From Clostridia bacterium (lineage in GTDB: Bacteria; Bacillota_A; Clostridia; Oscillospirales; Acutalibacteraceae): a DNA stretch of 33,427 bases. The notes under the pieces are model-generated. The model saw only the letters and a list, made by a program, of their open reading frames with translations. It ran no database searches and was not told where the DNA came from. The stretch spans positions 1-33,427 of the forward strand of contig JAFQKE010000022.1 of NCBI GenBank assembly GCA_017397065.1, in the 5' to 3' direction. This document shows, piece by piece, positions 7,557 through 15,368 of this stretch. Position 1 is the first letter of the stretch. Each line of letters starts with the position of its first letter. The position numbers were made by a program, and so were the translations under genes.

Positions 7557-8953
7557 AATACTTACTTGGAGCAGATATAGGCACAACTTCTCTTAAAGCA
7601 TCGGTTTTTGACACCGACGGTAATTTAATTAAAAGCATTACAAAGGATTATACTCTTATTGTATCGGGCGATGAGGTTGAGTTCCCTGCCGATGATTATG
7701 TAAAACTTTTCTGTGAAGCATATGATGAAGTGTCTGACGGCATTGAAATATCGGCTTTTTCCATTGATACACAGTGCGAAACACTTATAGTAACCGATGA
7801 AAATGGCTCTCCTCTTATGAATGCCATTGTATGGCTTGATAATCGTGCTGCGGCTGAGGCAGAGGAAATCAAAGCTCATTTTGGCACCGAAAGGGTTTAT
7901 AATGTAACGGGTCAGCCCGAAATTACAGCAACCTGGCCAGCCGCAAAGCTTCTTTGGATAAAAAAGAACAAACCCGAAATCCATTCAAAAATCAAAAAGG
8001 TCTTTTTGCTTGAAGATTACCTTTTATACAAATTAACCGGCAACTTTGTAACCGAAAAAACCCTTCAGTCATCTACAATATACTTTGATATTAAAAACGA
8101 CTGCTGGTGGGGTGAAATGCTTGATTTTATCGGCGTTAATCCCGAATGGTTGCCAAAGATTTACAACAGTGCCGAAACGGTTGGAGAGTACAAAGGCGCC
8201 ATCGCCGTAACAAGTGCAATCGACCAGATTGCAGGTGCAATTGGTGCAGGAATTACCGATTCAAGCGTTGTTAGCGAAATGACAGGAACAACTATGGTAG
8301 TCTTTGCCCCCTGCGATGAAGTTCCTTGCTTTGACCCAAACAGCATTGTGCCCTGTCACAAAAATTATGACGGTAAATACTGTCTGCTCTCTTGGACGCC
8401 AACCGCAGGTATAGCCCTTAAATGGTTTAAAAACAACTTCTGCGAAAACTTCAGCTTCAAAGAGCTGGATGAAATTGCAAAAGAAGTGCCTGCAGGCTCG
8501 GCAGGGCTCACCTTTTTACCATACCTTTGCGGCTCTACAATGCCAAAGTATAACCCCGATGCAAAGGGTGCTTTTATGGGACTTACTATGGAGCACACAA
8601 GAGCACACGCCGTGAGAAGTATCTTAGAATCGGTTGCCTGTATGTTAAAGGCAAATCTGGATTATCTTGACGTTTCCTGCGACGAAATCCGTTCTATGGG
8701 CGGCGGCGCATCAAGCCCCTTATGGTGCCAGATTAAGGCTGATATGACAGGCAAAAGTATTGCTATTCTTGAGAATAATGAAACGGCTTGTCTTGGTTCT
8801 GCAATTCTTGCCGGCGTTGGTGTAGGCATTTTTAGTGACGTTAAATCAGTTTGCGAAAAACTGGTTAAAATCAAAAAAGTTTACACACCTAGTAATACAG
8901 ATTATACTGAATGTTATAAAAAATTCTGTGATATGGAGAATAAAATAGTATGA
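7553..8953 (+). CDS. FGGY-family carbohydrate kinase (xylulokinase-like)
   Basis: 466 residues. It opens with the ATPase-fold motif LLGADIGTTSLKASVFDTDG, has the WLDNRA sugar-site segment, the catalytic aspartate in AIDQIAGAIGAG (Asp224), and the C-terminal adenine-site motif MGGGASSPLWCQI followed by ETACLGSAILA. FGGY kinases phosphorylate ketoses and polyols such as xylulose, ribulose, fuculose, glycerol or erythritol; the exact substrate cannot be told. The start is a TTG at 7553 overlapping the TGA stop of the TIM-like gene (TTGA), preceded by GGGAGGG; no better ATG fits. Its own stop overlaps the next gene's ATG. These overlaps imply balanced expression of isomerase, kinase and the FucI-like protein. 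Confidence 0.88.
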   Translation: MKYLLGADIGTTSLKASVFDTDGNLIKSITKDYTLIVSGDEVEFPADDYVKLFCEAYDEVSDGIEISAFSIDTQCETLIVTDENGSPLMNAIVWLDNRAAAEAEEIKAHFGTERVYNVTGQPEITATWPAAKLLWIKKNKPEIHSKIKKVFLLEDYLLYKLTGNFVTEKTLQSSTIYFDIKNDCWWGEMLDFIGVNPEWLPKIYNSAETVGEYKGAIAVTSAIDQIAGAIGAGITDSSVVSEMTGTTMVVFAPCDEVPCFDPNSIVPCHKNYDGKYCLLSWTPTAGIALKWFKNNFCENFSFKELDEIAKEVPAGSAGLTFLPYLCGSTMPKYNPDAKGAFMGLTMEHTRAHAVRSILESVACMLKANLDYLDVSCDEIRSMGGGASSPLWCQIKADMTGKSIAILENNETACLGSAILAGVGVGIFSDVKSVCEKLVKIKKVYTPSNTDYTECYKKFCDMENKIV

Positions 8954-10296
8954 GTAAAATAGCTTTTGTTGGATTCGGCGAAGTCAACACTCCTATTGAC
9001 ATTATTGTTAATAAATGTAAAGCCGCTGAAGAATCCCTTTTAAAAGAAGGTCTTAACCTTGTTAGTGTATATCCCGTAACAGATGATTATGAGGAAAAAG
9101 ATATCGCCAAGGCATATGAAGCACTCGATGGTCAGGACTTTGACTGTATGGTAGTTTGCATTGCCGGTTGGATTCCCACCCACGCAGTTGTAAAGGTTAC
9201 CGAAAAATACCGTCATTTACCTATGGTGTTATGGGGTCTTTGTGGCTGGAAGGAAGATGACCGAATCGTTACCACCGCCGATCAGGCCGGCACAACAGCC
9301 CTCCGCAAAACCTTCCGTGATTTGGGTTACACCTTTAAATATGTTTATGATATTATTGGAAAACCCTCTAATTCTAAAAAGGTTGCAGATTTTGCTAAAG
9401 CAGCATCCGCCGCTAAAGAGCTTCGCTTTGCTCGTGTTGGTATGGCAGGCTACCGTGATATGAATCTTTACGGCACTCTCTATGACGGAAGCTCTTTAAA
9501 GCGTGAAATCGGTCCTGAAATTGAAACCTTTGAAATGCTTGAAATCAAACAGCGTTACGATGCTATAACCGCCGAACAAAAGGCAGAAGTAATTGATAAC
9601 GTAATGTCAAAATGGAATTTCTTAAAGCCTGCCAAGCGTGAGGGTATGGAAATGGCCGCAGGCTATTACCTTGCAATTAAATCCCTTATTGATGAGCGTG
9701 GTTACAAAGCAATCTCCCTTAAAGATGTTGACGGTATGAAAAAGCTTTTAGGCTTTCCTCCTGCCCCCATCTTTATGCTTCTTGCTGATTGCGAGGGTGT
9801 TTCCACAATTCCCGAGAACGACTGCCTTGGCAACGTAACTCAGCTTATGGTTAAAGCTCTTACCGGCCAGTGCGGTGCCTACCTTGAATTCTATGAATTT
9901 TTTGAGGATAGTGTGCTTGCAGGCGTTCCCGATTACATTCCCAAAGAGGTAACTTTAGGCGATACAACCGTTATGCCTGCCGCTTTTGGTGAGCTTTCTG
10001 AAGGTATTTTAAATGTTTCTAAGGTTAAAACCGGCGAACTTACAATGTGCCGCCTTTTCTATGAAGATGGCAAATACTATATGCATATGATTCTTGGAGA
10101 GGGCAAAACTCCTCCCAAATGGGAAGAGGCAGGCTGGACTCAGCCCGCACCTCAGCTTCCCGGACTTCAGATATTTATGGATGATGTTGAGAAATTTGCT
10201 CAGAACGTAATGTGTCAGCACTACATTATTTCTTATGGCGATAATACCGCTATAATTAAAGATTTATGCAATATTCTTGGCATTGAAATCATTTAA
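8950..10296 (+). CDS. L-fucose/L-arabinose isomerase-like protein
   Basis: 448 residues. The N-terminal half is a Rossmann-like alpha/beta region (IAFVGFGEVNTP, then WIPTHAV and LWGLCGW) as in FucI/AraA-type isomerases. The C-terminal half carries LADCEGVSTIPENDCLG and a late CQHYIISYGD that would supply a metal-site histidine. Family members interconvert aldoses and ketoses using Mn2+. Conservation of the FucI Glu/Asp/His metal ligands is suggestive, not proven by eye. The ATG overlaps the kinase stop (ATGA). An isomerase followed by an FGGY kinase and an aldolase parallels the fucose and rhamnose pathways. Inference: it makes the ketose that the FGGY kinase phosphorylates. The sugar is unknown. 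Confidence 0.75.
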   Translation: MSKIAFVGFGEVNTPIDIIVNKCKAAEESLLKEGLNLVSVYPVTDDYEEKDIAKAYEALDGQDFDCMVVCIAGWIPTHAVVKVTEKYRHLPMVLWGLCGWKEDDRIVTTADQAGTTALRKTFRDLGYTFKYVYDIIGKPSNSKKVADFAKAASAAKELRFARVGMAGYRDMNLYGTLYDGSSLKREIGPEIETFEMLEIKQRYDAITAEQKAEVIDNVMSKWNFLKPAKREGMEMAAGYYLAIKSLIDERGYKAISLKDVDGMKKLLGFPPAPIFMLLADCEGVSTIPENDCLGNVTQLMVKALTGQCGAYLEFYEFFEDSVLAGVPDYIPKEVTLGDTTVMPAAFGELSEGILNVSKVKTGELTMCRLFYEDGKYYMHMILGEGKTPPKWEEAGWTQPAPQLPGLQIFMDDVEKFAQNVMCQHYIISYGDNTAIIKDLCNILGIEII

Positions 10297-10307
10297 GAGG
10301 TGTTTTT

Positions 10308-10982
10308 ATGGAATATATTTTAGATACCGCCGATTTAGCGGCAATTAAACACTGTAATGAATTTTATCCCCTTTCGGGCGTTACAACCAACCCCTCCATC
10401 ATTGCAAAGGAAAACACAGATTTTTGGGCACTTGTAAAAAACATTCGTGATATCATCGGTCCCGATAAGCTTTTCTTCGCTCAGACCGTTCAGACCAAGG
10501 CAGAAAAAATCGTTGAAGAAGCCTGTATTATGAACGAAAAATCAGGCGGAAACTTTTGTGTTAAAATCCCCATTTGCGAAGAGGGTCTCAAAGCTACAAT
10601 GGAGCTTAAAAAACGTGGTGTTAAGGTTCTTATGACCGCTATTTTCACTCCTGCTCAAGCACTTATCGCCGCCAAAGCAGGTGCCGATTATGTAGCACCT
10701 TATGTAAACCGTCTTGATAACATCATCGGTGACGGCTGTGAGGTTGTAGCCCAGATAGTTGAGCAATTTGAGCTTTACGATTTACCCTGCAAGGTGCTTG
10801 CCGCATCCTTTAAAAACGCAGAGCAGGTTCACAAGTGTGCTTCTGTTGGTTGCCAATGCGTAACCGTTACTGCCGATGTTTTAAAAGCAGTTATCACCCA
10901 TCCTATGACAGATGCCGCTATTGATGGCTTTGAAAAGGATTGGACAGGCGTTTACGGTGATAAAACCATTCTTGATTTTTAA
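10308..10982 (+). CDS. Fructose-6-phosphate aldolase / transaldolase-like protein (FSA/TalC type)
   Basis: 224 residues, the size of FSA-type short transaldolases. GVTTNPSI near residue 24, the Schiff-base lysine in FCVKIPI (Lys86), TAIFTPAQALIAAKAGADYVAPYV with the aspartate/tyrosine residues of the family, and the ADVLKAV segment are all present. Members either cleave fructose 6-phosphate to dihydroxyacetone and glyceraldehyde 3-phosphate or transfer dihydroxyacetone units; sequence alone does not separate these, and short transaldolases acting on sulfofructose are also known. It follows the FucI-like gene by 11 nt with an AGAGG ribosome site. In this operon it is the likely carbon-carbon cleaving step, acting after isomerisation and phosphorylation. 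Confidence 0.85.
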   Translation: MEYILDTADLAAIKHCNEFYPLSGVTTNPSIIAKENTDFWALVKNIRDIIGPDKLFFAQTVQTKAEKIVEEACIMNEKSGGNFCVKIPICEEGLKATMELKKRGVKVLMTAIFTPAQALIAAKAGADYVAPYVNRLDNIIGDGCEVVAQIVEQFELYDLPCKVLAASFKNAEQVHKCASVGCQCVTVTADVLKAVITHPMTDAAIDGFEKDWTGVYGDKTILDF

Positions 10983-11006
10983 AATAACAATATAATATTT
11001 TAATTG

Positions 11007-11035
11007 TTGATTTTTTTAGCTATACGTGGCATAAT
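11007..11035 (+). promoter_or_regulatory. Candidate promoter for ldhA-like gene
   Basis: TTGATT (11007-11012), a 17-nt spacer and CATAAT (11030-11035) lie in the 72-nt gap before the dehydrogenase gene. A weak hairpin (AACAAT/ATTGTT at 10984-11006) followed by a T-run overlaps the -35 region, so the gene may be partly uncoupled from the operon. Confidence 0.45.
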
Positions 11036-11054
11036 ATCCTAAAGGAGGAATTTT

Positions 11055-12041
11055 ATGAAACGTATAGCTTTTTTTGATACCAAGCCTTATGACAAAATCT
11101 GGTTTGATGAATATAATAACGGACGATATGAAATTGTTTATTTTGAGGGCAAGCTCAACCACAATACAGTTGGAATCACAGCAGGCTTTGATGGTGTTTG
11201 CGGCTTTGTAAACGATGATATAAACGCTGATGTTATAAACTCTTTGGTTAAAAACAATGTGAAAATTCTTGCAATGCGCTCGGCAGGCTACAGTAACGTA
11301 GACCTAAAAGCGGCGGCCGGCAAGCTACCTGTTGTCCGAGTTCCGGCATACTCACCCTATGCAGTCGCCGAGCACGCTATGGGTTTGCTTCTTACCGTAA
11401 ACCGCAAGCTGGCAAGAGCCGTAACCCGTACCCGTGATTTTAACTTCAGTATCGCCGGTCTTATGGGCGTAGATCTTCACGGTAAAACCGTGGGCGTTAT
11501 AGGCACAGGCACCATAGGCAGAGTTTTTATTGATATTTGCAAAGGCTTTGGTATGAAGGTCATTGCATATGACCCATATCCTGCGAAGGGTTACGACATA
11601 GAATACGTAGATTTAAAAGAGCTTTTTACAAAAAGCGATATCATATCTCTGCACTGCCCTCTTACCGACAGTTCCTATCACATTTTAAATGAGGAAGCCT
11701 TTTCTCTTATGAAAAAAGGTGTGTTTATAATTAACACCTCTCGTGGTGCCCTTGTAGATACTAGTGCATTACTGACCGCTCTTAACAGCGAAAAGGTGCG
11801 TGGAGCCGCACTGGACGTATACGAAGAGGAAGATGATTTGTTTTTTGAAGATATGTCGGGCACGCTTATCAAGGATGATACTCTGGCACTTCTTATAAGC
11901 AATCCTAACGTTGTGCTAACCTCACATCAGGCATTTTTAACCGAAGAAGCCTTGCAGGCTATAGCAAAAGTCACCCTTAACAATTTTGATGATTTTTTCA
12001 AAGGCTTGCCGCTTGAAAACGAAGTAAAATCTAAACGTTGA
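11055..12041 (+). CDS. ldhA: D-2-hydroxyacid dehydrogenase, D-lactate dehydrogenase-like
   Basis: 328 residues. The NAD site is GVIGTGTIGRVFIDICKGFG with an acidic residue after the second strand (AYDPYP), specifying NAD. The catalytic Arg is in NTSRGALVD, Glu follows in YEEEDD, and His in SHQAFLTEEAL; this last motif is typical of fermentative D-lactate dehydrogenases (LdhA type). AAGGAGG precedes the ATG. It reduces pyruvate or a related 2-oxo acid with NADH. Position at the end of the sugar operon suggests it either reoxidises NADH from triose oxidation or reduces a pathway-specific 2-oxo acid; a separate candidate promoter upstream suggests it can also be made alone. Symbol given by motif similarity. 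Confidence 0.82.
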   Translation: MKRIAFFDTKPYDKIWFDEYNNGRYEIVYFEGKLNHNTVGITAGFDGVCGFVNDDINADVINSLVKNNVKILAMRSAGYSNVDLKAAAGKLPVVRVPAYSPYAVAEHAMGLLLTVNRKLARAVTRTRDFNFSIAGLMGVDLHGKTVGVIGTGTIGRVFIDICKGFGMKVIAYDPYPAKGYDIEYVDLKELFTKSDIISLHCPLTDSSYHILNEEAFSLMKKGVFIINTSRGALVDTSALLTALNSEKVRGAALDVYEEEDDLFFEDMSGTLIKDDTLALLISNPNVVLTSHQAFLTEEALQAIAKVTLNNFDDFFKGLPLENEVKSKR

Positions 12042-12164
12042 TAATAAAGCAATCTAGGAACGGGGTTTTGAGGTAAAAAGTAAGAAGTAAGAGGTAATAA
12101 GTTTTAAATGTTCTATACTATTACGGCTAATCCCCCCAAAAATTAACCACCTAAAATCAAAATA

Positions 12165-12201
12165 GCGGTATGGCTCTTTTTGGGCTATACCGCTGTTTTT
12201 A
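12165..12201 (+). terminator. Terminator after D-lactate dehydrogenase gene (repeat copy 1)
   Basis: AGCGGTATGGC (12165-12175) pairs with GCTATACCGCT (12185-12195) over 11 bp with one G-U, followed by GTTTTTA. An identical hairpin occurs at 15021 after the SDR gene. Confidence 0.75.
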
Positions 12202-12224
12202 TACAAATTTTAGTTTATAAGCCT

Positions 12225-12319
12225 TCCCCTTGATGGGGATGATTCCCCACGGTGTGGGGAAATGTCACGAAGTGACAAAGGGGACAGGCGCCCGTCAGGC
12301 GGGGGACCGCTTCAGCGGT
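12225..12319. repeat. Chain of five adjacent short hairpins (copy 1)
   Basis: Consecutive inverted repeats: TCCCC/GGGGA (12225-12239), TTCCCCAC/GTGGGGAA (12243-12261), GTCAC/GTGAC (12264-12276), CGCC/GGCG (12289-12301) and ACCGC/GCGGT (12306-12319). The block from TTATAAGCC to GGATGAGGTGTAGTT recurs in reverse orientation at about 15142-15200. Confidence 0.7.
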
Positions 12320-12400
12320 GGATGAGGTGTAGTTACGCACATACTTTCCTTGCTTTTACATAAATTGAATTTTTGACCGCATAAATTTTGGGGAACATTT

Positions 12401-12474
12401 GTAGGGAACTGTCTCGACCGTTCCGCAAAAAAATTAGTACAAACTTTGGCGGCAGGAGCAAGCCCCTATCCTAC
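12401..12474. repeat. GTAGGG-ended MITE-like element, copy 1
   Basis: 74 bp with GTAGGG at the left end and CCTAC at the right. The left end folds as GGAAC/GTTCC; the right-end hairpin is imperfect here. It shares its middle (GCAAAAAAATTAGTACAAAC) with 15234-15307. Confidence 0.65.
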
Positions 12475-12506
12475 GAATATTACCAAAAAAGGCGAAGCAC
12501 CTATAA

Positions 12507-12535
12507 TTGACAAATGTACATAAAAATGGTATAAT
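12507..12535 (+). promoter_or_regulatory. Consensus promoter inside repeat copy 1
   Basis: TTGACA (12507-12512), a 17-nt spacer and TATAAT (12530-12535): a perfect sigma-A consensus, pointing rightwards out of the element. A small GGAAC/GTTCC hairpin (12574-12589) follows, so a short RNA could be made. Confidence 0.65.
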
Positions 12536-12607
12536 AAAACCATCAAAAAACTCATCTTAAATTATATATCAGGGGAACTGATTTGTTCCAATCTAATAAG
12601 ACATAGT

Positions 12608-12646
12608 ACCGTCCCCTGTCTTTCTGAACCGTCCCCTGTCTTTCTG
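12608..12646 (+). repeat. Tandem 19-nt repeat ACCGTCCCCTGTCTTTCTG
   Basis: Two identical copies at 12608-12626 and 12628-12646. A single truncated copy ends repeat copy 2 at 15441-15456. From memory, similar ACCGTCCCC-type sequences accompany REP-like elements in Firmicutes; not verified here. Confidence 0.6.
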
Positions 12647-12677
12647 TTAATTATTAATTAAATTTAGTCAATCGGTA

Positions 12678-12706
12678 TTGACAAATAAAATTGACGGTGA
12701 TATGCT
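12678..12706 (+). promoter_or_regulatory. Candidate promoter of alcohol dehydrogenase gene
   Basis: TTGACA (12678-12683), a 17-nt spacer and TATGCT (12701-12706). It implies a leader of about 200 nt that includes an AGCAAA/TTTGCT inverted pair around 12824-12858. Confidence 0.45.
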
Positions 12707-12911
12707 TTAAATATGTACTATTTATGTTTTTAGCGTCAATAAGTCTAGTTTTATTTTACAAATTAACTTTATAATTTCAATACCAAAAATTTATGTAAAA
12801 TATATTGATAATTTTCTTTGAAAGCAAAACTAAAATTAATTTTTTAACGTAGCTTTGCTCTTAATAGAATATTATATAAAAATTTTTTCGGTAGAAAAGA
12901 GGTAAAAATAT

Positions 12912-13934
12912 ATGTCAGAAACAATGCGTGCATCTCTATTAAAGGACATAGGTCATTTTGAGGTAGAACAGGTAGCCAAGCCTCAGATTACCGAGCCGGA
13001 TGAGGTGTTAATTAAGGTACAGGTGTGTAGCATATGCGGCACCGATGCAATTCTTTCCGATCTTTTAGAATACGCAGGTAAAGATTTGCGTGGCGAAATC
13101 TTGGGACATGAACTAGTTGGTGAGATCGTAGAGATCGGCTCAGGCGTTACCGGCTTAAGTGTTGGTCAGCGTGTGGTAGTTAACCCAAACTCCTACTGCT
13201 GTAAATGTCCATCCTGCCGTGCAGGCTATCGCAACCACTGTGAGAATATGAAACTTATGGGTCTTACCGTAGACGGTGGCTTTGCTGAGTACGTAAAAAC
13301 TAACGAATTCTTAGCCTTCCCTATTTCCAAGGAAGTTCCTCTAAATCACGCCGCTTTTGCAGAACCACTTTCCTGCGCCATGAATGGTTTCTCCAGACTT
13401 AACATCACTCCCGGTGATACCTGTGTGGTATTCGGCTGCGGTCCTATTGGTTTGCTCTTCGCTCAGTTGGCACGTGCTTCCGGCGCTAGAGTTGCTTGTG
13501 TAGAAGTTAAGGAAAATCGTATGGCCATTGCCCGTGAACTCGGATTTGACGTTTATGCCGCTGGTCCTGACGTAAAAGAAAAACTAATTGAAAAGTGGGG
13601 CCGTCGCGCTAACTTCTGTATTGATGCCGCCGGCAGACAGTTGGTAACAGCTATCGACTACGCAGAATACCGCGGTACCGTTTTATGCTTTGCAGGTCCT
13701 AGAACCGCCGAAGAAGGCTGGAGCTTTAGCCCAATTCAAAACAAAGAACTTACCGTAATGGGTTCTTTCATCATAAACGATTCAATGGCTCAGGCTATTA
13801 CCGTTCTTGAGACCGGTATGCTTAATTTAGATCCCCTTGTAACCCATGTACTTCCTCTTGAAGAGCTTGACAAGGGCATTCAATTGATGAAGTCCGGTGA
13901 AGGTATGGAAATCATCATGGAAATCGCTAAATAA
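12912..13934 (+). CDS. Zinc-dependent medium-chain alcohol/polyol dehydrogenase
   Basis: 340 residues. Catalytic zinc ligands: Cys42 (ICGTD), His66-Glu67 (LGHE) and the AEPLSC glutamate. A structural zinc site of four cysteines lies at about residues 96, 99, 102 and 110. The NAD-binding turn is VFGCGPIGLLFAQLA followed by an acidic residue (CVEVKE). This is the sorbitol/threonine dehydrogenase branch of the MDR superfamily; the substrate is probably a polyol or sugar alcohol. It has its own promoter region and is followed after 59 nt by an SDR gene; the pair is enclosed by two copies of a composite repeat, so it behaves as a cassette. Ribosome site AGAGG. Confidence 0.85.
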   Translation: MSETMRASLLKDIGHFEVEQVAKPQITEPDEVLIKVQVCSICGTDAILSDLLEYAGKDLRGEILGHELVGEIVEIGSGVTGLSVGQRVVVNPNSYCCKCPSCRAGYRNHCENMKLMGLTVDGGFAEYVKTNEFLAFPISKEVPLNHAAFAEPLSCAMNGFSRLNITPGDTCVVFGCGPIGLLFAQLARASGARVACVEVKENRMAIARELGFDVYAAGPDVKEKLIEKWGRRANFCIDAAGRQLVTAIDYAEYRGTVLCFAGPRTAEEGWSFSPIQNKELTVMGSFIINDSMAQAITVLETGMLNLDPLVTHVLPLEELDKGIQLMKSGEGMEIIMEIAK

Positions 13935-13993
13935 TCGCAATACGTAAAAAGTATGTTATTTTAATGAATTCTCATTTTGAAAGGAGCTTCTAA

Positions 13994-15001
13994 ATGAAGA
14001 TTTTGATCACTGGAGGTACCGGCGTTACTAGCTGCGGTGCCCAAGCCGAAGCCCTTGCTCGCGGATACGAAGTATACCTTCTTAACCGCGGTAATAGCAA
14101 TGACAGAGTTTTACCGGGGGCTATAATAATAAACGCTGACTATACTGATGAAGCCGCTACCAAGGCTGCTATCGGTGATATGGTGTTTGATTCTGTTATT
14201 GACTTCCGTGTTATGAATGCGGCTGCCATGGAAAAGGCTGTTCGCATCTTTACAGGTCACACAAAACAGTATATTTTTATTTCATCAGGCACTGTTTATA
14301 AAAAGCCCCTCCCCCAATACATTGTAACAGAGGATGCACCTTTGGGTAATATCCATAGCGTTTATGCCCGCAATAAGTTGGCTGCAGAAAACGCGCTTCG
14401 CCGCCACATTGAAAACAGCTTCCCCGGTGTTATTGTTCGTCCGTCCCTTACCTACTCCGATTTCCATCCTCTTCTCTCATTAAATAGCCGTAAGAACCCT
14501 TACACCCTTATTCACCGTATGCGCAAGGGCAAGCCTATCGTAGTAAACGGTGACGGCACTTCTCTTTGGACCATCACCCACACTGATGACTTCGGCCGTG
14601 GTCTTGTAGGCCTTTGCGGTAATCCCGACACCATCGGCGAGGCTTTCCATATCACCACTGATGAGGTTTTAGACTGGGATCGCATCTACACCGCTTTAGC
14701 TCACGCCGCCGGTGTAGAGGCAAACTTAATCCACATTGCTTCCGACTATTTGGGAGAGTGGGATCCCGGCCTTCGTGATGGCTTACTCGGTGACCATTCC
14801 TGCAGCGCCGTGTTTGACAACAGCAAAATTAAGAAGTTCGTTCCTGATTTTGCCTGCAAAATCTCCTTTGAGGAGGGTGCAAAGCGCATAGTAGAATGGT
14901 TTGACGCTGACCCCGCCACAAGAGCTATTGTAGACTATGATTGGGATAACGATATGGACAATCTTGTTGCTACCTATCGTGCAGGTTTTCCAAAAAGATA
15001 A
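13994..15001 (+). CDS. NAD-dependent epimerase/dehydratase (extended SDR)
   Basis: 335 residues. N-terminal Rossmann turn TGGTGVTSCGAQAEAL (usually GGTGFIG), ISSGTVY for the Ser/Thr residues, and Tyr124-x3-Lys128 (YARNK) as the SDR catalytic pair. It resembles the atypical extended SDRs used as nucleotide-sugar epimerases or related reductases. RPSLTY and VNGDGTSLWTITHTDDFGRG are typical of the substrate domain. It is preceded by AAGGAGC and probably co-transcribed with the zinc dehydrogenase. Inference: the two oxidise or epimerise one sugar or polyol. Substrate not assignable. Confidence 0.82.
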   Translation: MKILITGGTGVTSCGAQAEALARGYEVYLLNRGNSNDRVLPGAIIINADYTDEAATKAAIGDMVFDSVIDFRVMNAAAMEKAVRIFTGHTKQYIFISSGTVYKKPLPQYIVTEDAPLGNIHSVYARNKLAAENALRRHIENSFPGVIVRPSLTYSDFHPLLSLNSRKNPYTLIHRMRKGKPIVVNGDGTSLWTITHTDDFGRGLVGLCGNPDTIGEAFHITTDEVLDWDRIYTALAHAAGVEANLIHIASDYLGEWDPGLRDGLLGDHSCSAVFDNSKIKKFVPDFACKISFEEGAKRIVEWFDADPATRAIVDYDWDNDMDNLVATYRAGFPKR

Positions 15002-15020
15002 TTATAAATAAAATCAAAAT

Positions 15021-15058
15021 AGCGGTATGGCTCTTTTTGGGCTATACCGCTGTTTTTA
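15021..15058 (+). terminator. Terminator after SDR gene (repeat copy 2)
   Basis: The same 11-bp stem AGCGGTATGGC/GCTATACCGCT (15021-15031, 15041-15051) with a TGTTTTTA tail as at 12165. Confidence 0.75.
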
Positions 15059-15083
15059 TATAAATTGTAGTTTGTTTATTAAG

Positions 15084-15193
15084 GCTCCTCCTTGACGGAG
15101 GAGCTGTCGCCGTAGGCGACTGAGGAGGTGAAAGCTTGCACAGAACTACACCTCATCCGTCACTTCGTGACACCTTCCCCGTCAAGGGGAAGG
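15084..15193. repeat. Chain of short hairpins (copy 2), partly inverted relative to copy 1
   Basis: GCTCCTC/GAGGAGC (15084-15104), GTCGCC/GGCGAC (15106-15120), GTCAC/GTGAC (15159-15171), CCTTCCCC/GGGGAAGG (15173-15193). The last two match copy 1 elements in reverse orientation. Confidence 0.7.
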
Positions 15194-15233
15194 CTTATAA
15201 ATTACAATTCGGCGTGTTAATTATGCAAACACT

Positions 15234-15307
15234 GTAGGGAACGGGCTTGCTCGTTCCGCAAAAAAATTAGTACAAACTTTGGCGGCAGGAGCAAGCCCCT
15301 GCCCTAC
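15234..15307. repeat. GTAGGG-ended MITE-like element, copy 2
   Basis: 74 bp with GTAGGG and CCCTAC ends. Both ends fold: GGAACG/CGTTCC on the left, GGCAGG/CCTGCC on the right. Confidence 0.7.
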
Positions 15308-15339
15308 GGATATTACCAAAAAAGACAAAGCACCTATAA

Positions 15340-15368
15340 TTGACAAATGTACATAAAAATGGTATTAT
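15340..15368 (+). promoter_or_regulatory. Promoter inside repeat copy 2
   Basis: TTGACA (15340-15345), a 17-nt spacer and TATTAT (15363-15368). It differs from copy 1 by one base in the -10 box and lies 120 nt upstream of the zinc-ribbon ORF, so the element may drive that ORF. Confidence 0.6.

Larger units (their letters stand above)
12154..12623 (+). repeat. Composite direct repeat, copy 1 (left flank of ADH/SDR cassette)
   Basis: It shares order and sequence with copy 2 (15010-15456): an almost identical ~50-nt terminator block, a hairpin chain (divergent and partly inverted), a 74-bp GTAGGG element, and a 3' block of about 145 nt with roughly five differences between copies. The two copies flank exactly two genes, 12912-15001. 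No transposase is present. Confidence 0.8.
12042..12911. other. 870-bp intergenic region made of repeats and a promoter
   Basis: No gene was seen. Up to about 12150 is unstructured purine-rich sequence. A composite direct repeat (12154-12623) follows, then a tandem copy of its 3' motif (to 12646), then AT-rich sequence with a candidate promoter (12678-12706) and the leader of the alcohol dehydrogenase gene. Confidence 0.7.

Noticed and set aside
8950..10982. Sulfoquinovose transaldolase pathway
   Set aside because: An isomerase and transaldolase are present, but the FGGY kinase, SIS and TIM-like enzymes and the lack of a sulfolactaldehyde enzyme or sulfoquinovosidase do not fit.
12225..12646. 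CRISPR array
   Set aside because: The repeats are hairpins of different sequence and one 19-nt tandem pair; there is no regular repeat-spacer pattern and no cas genes.
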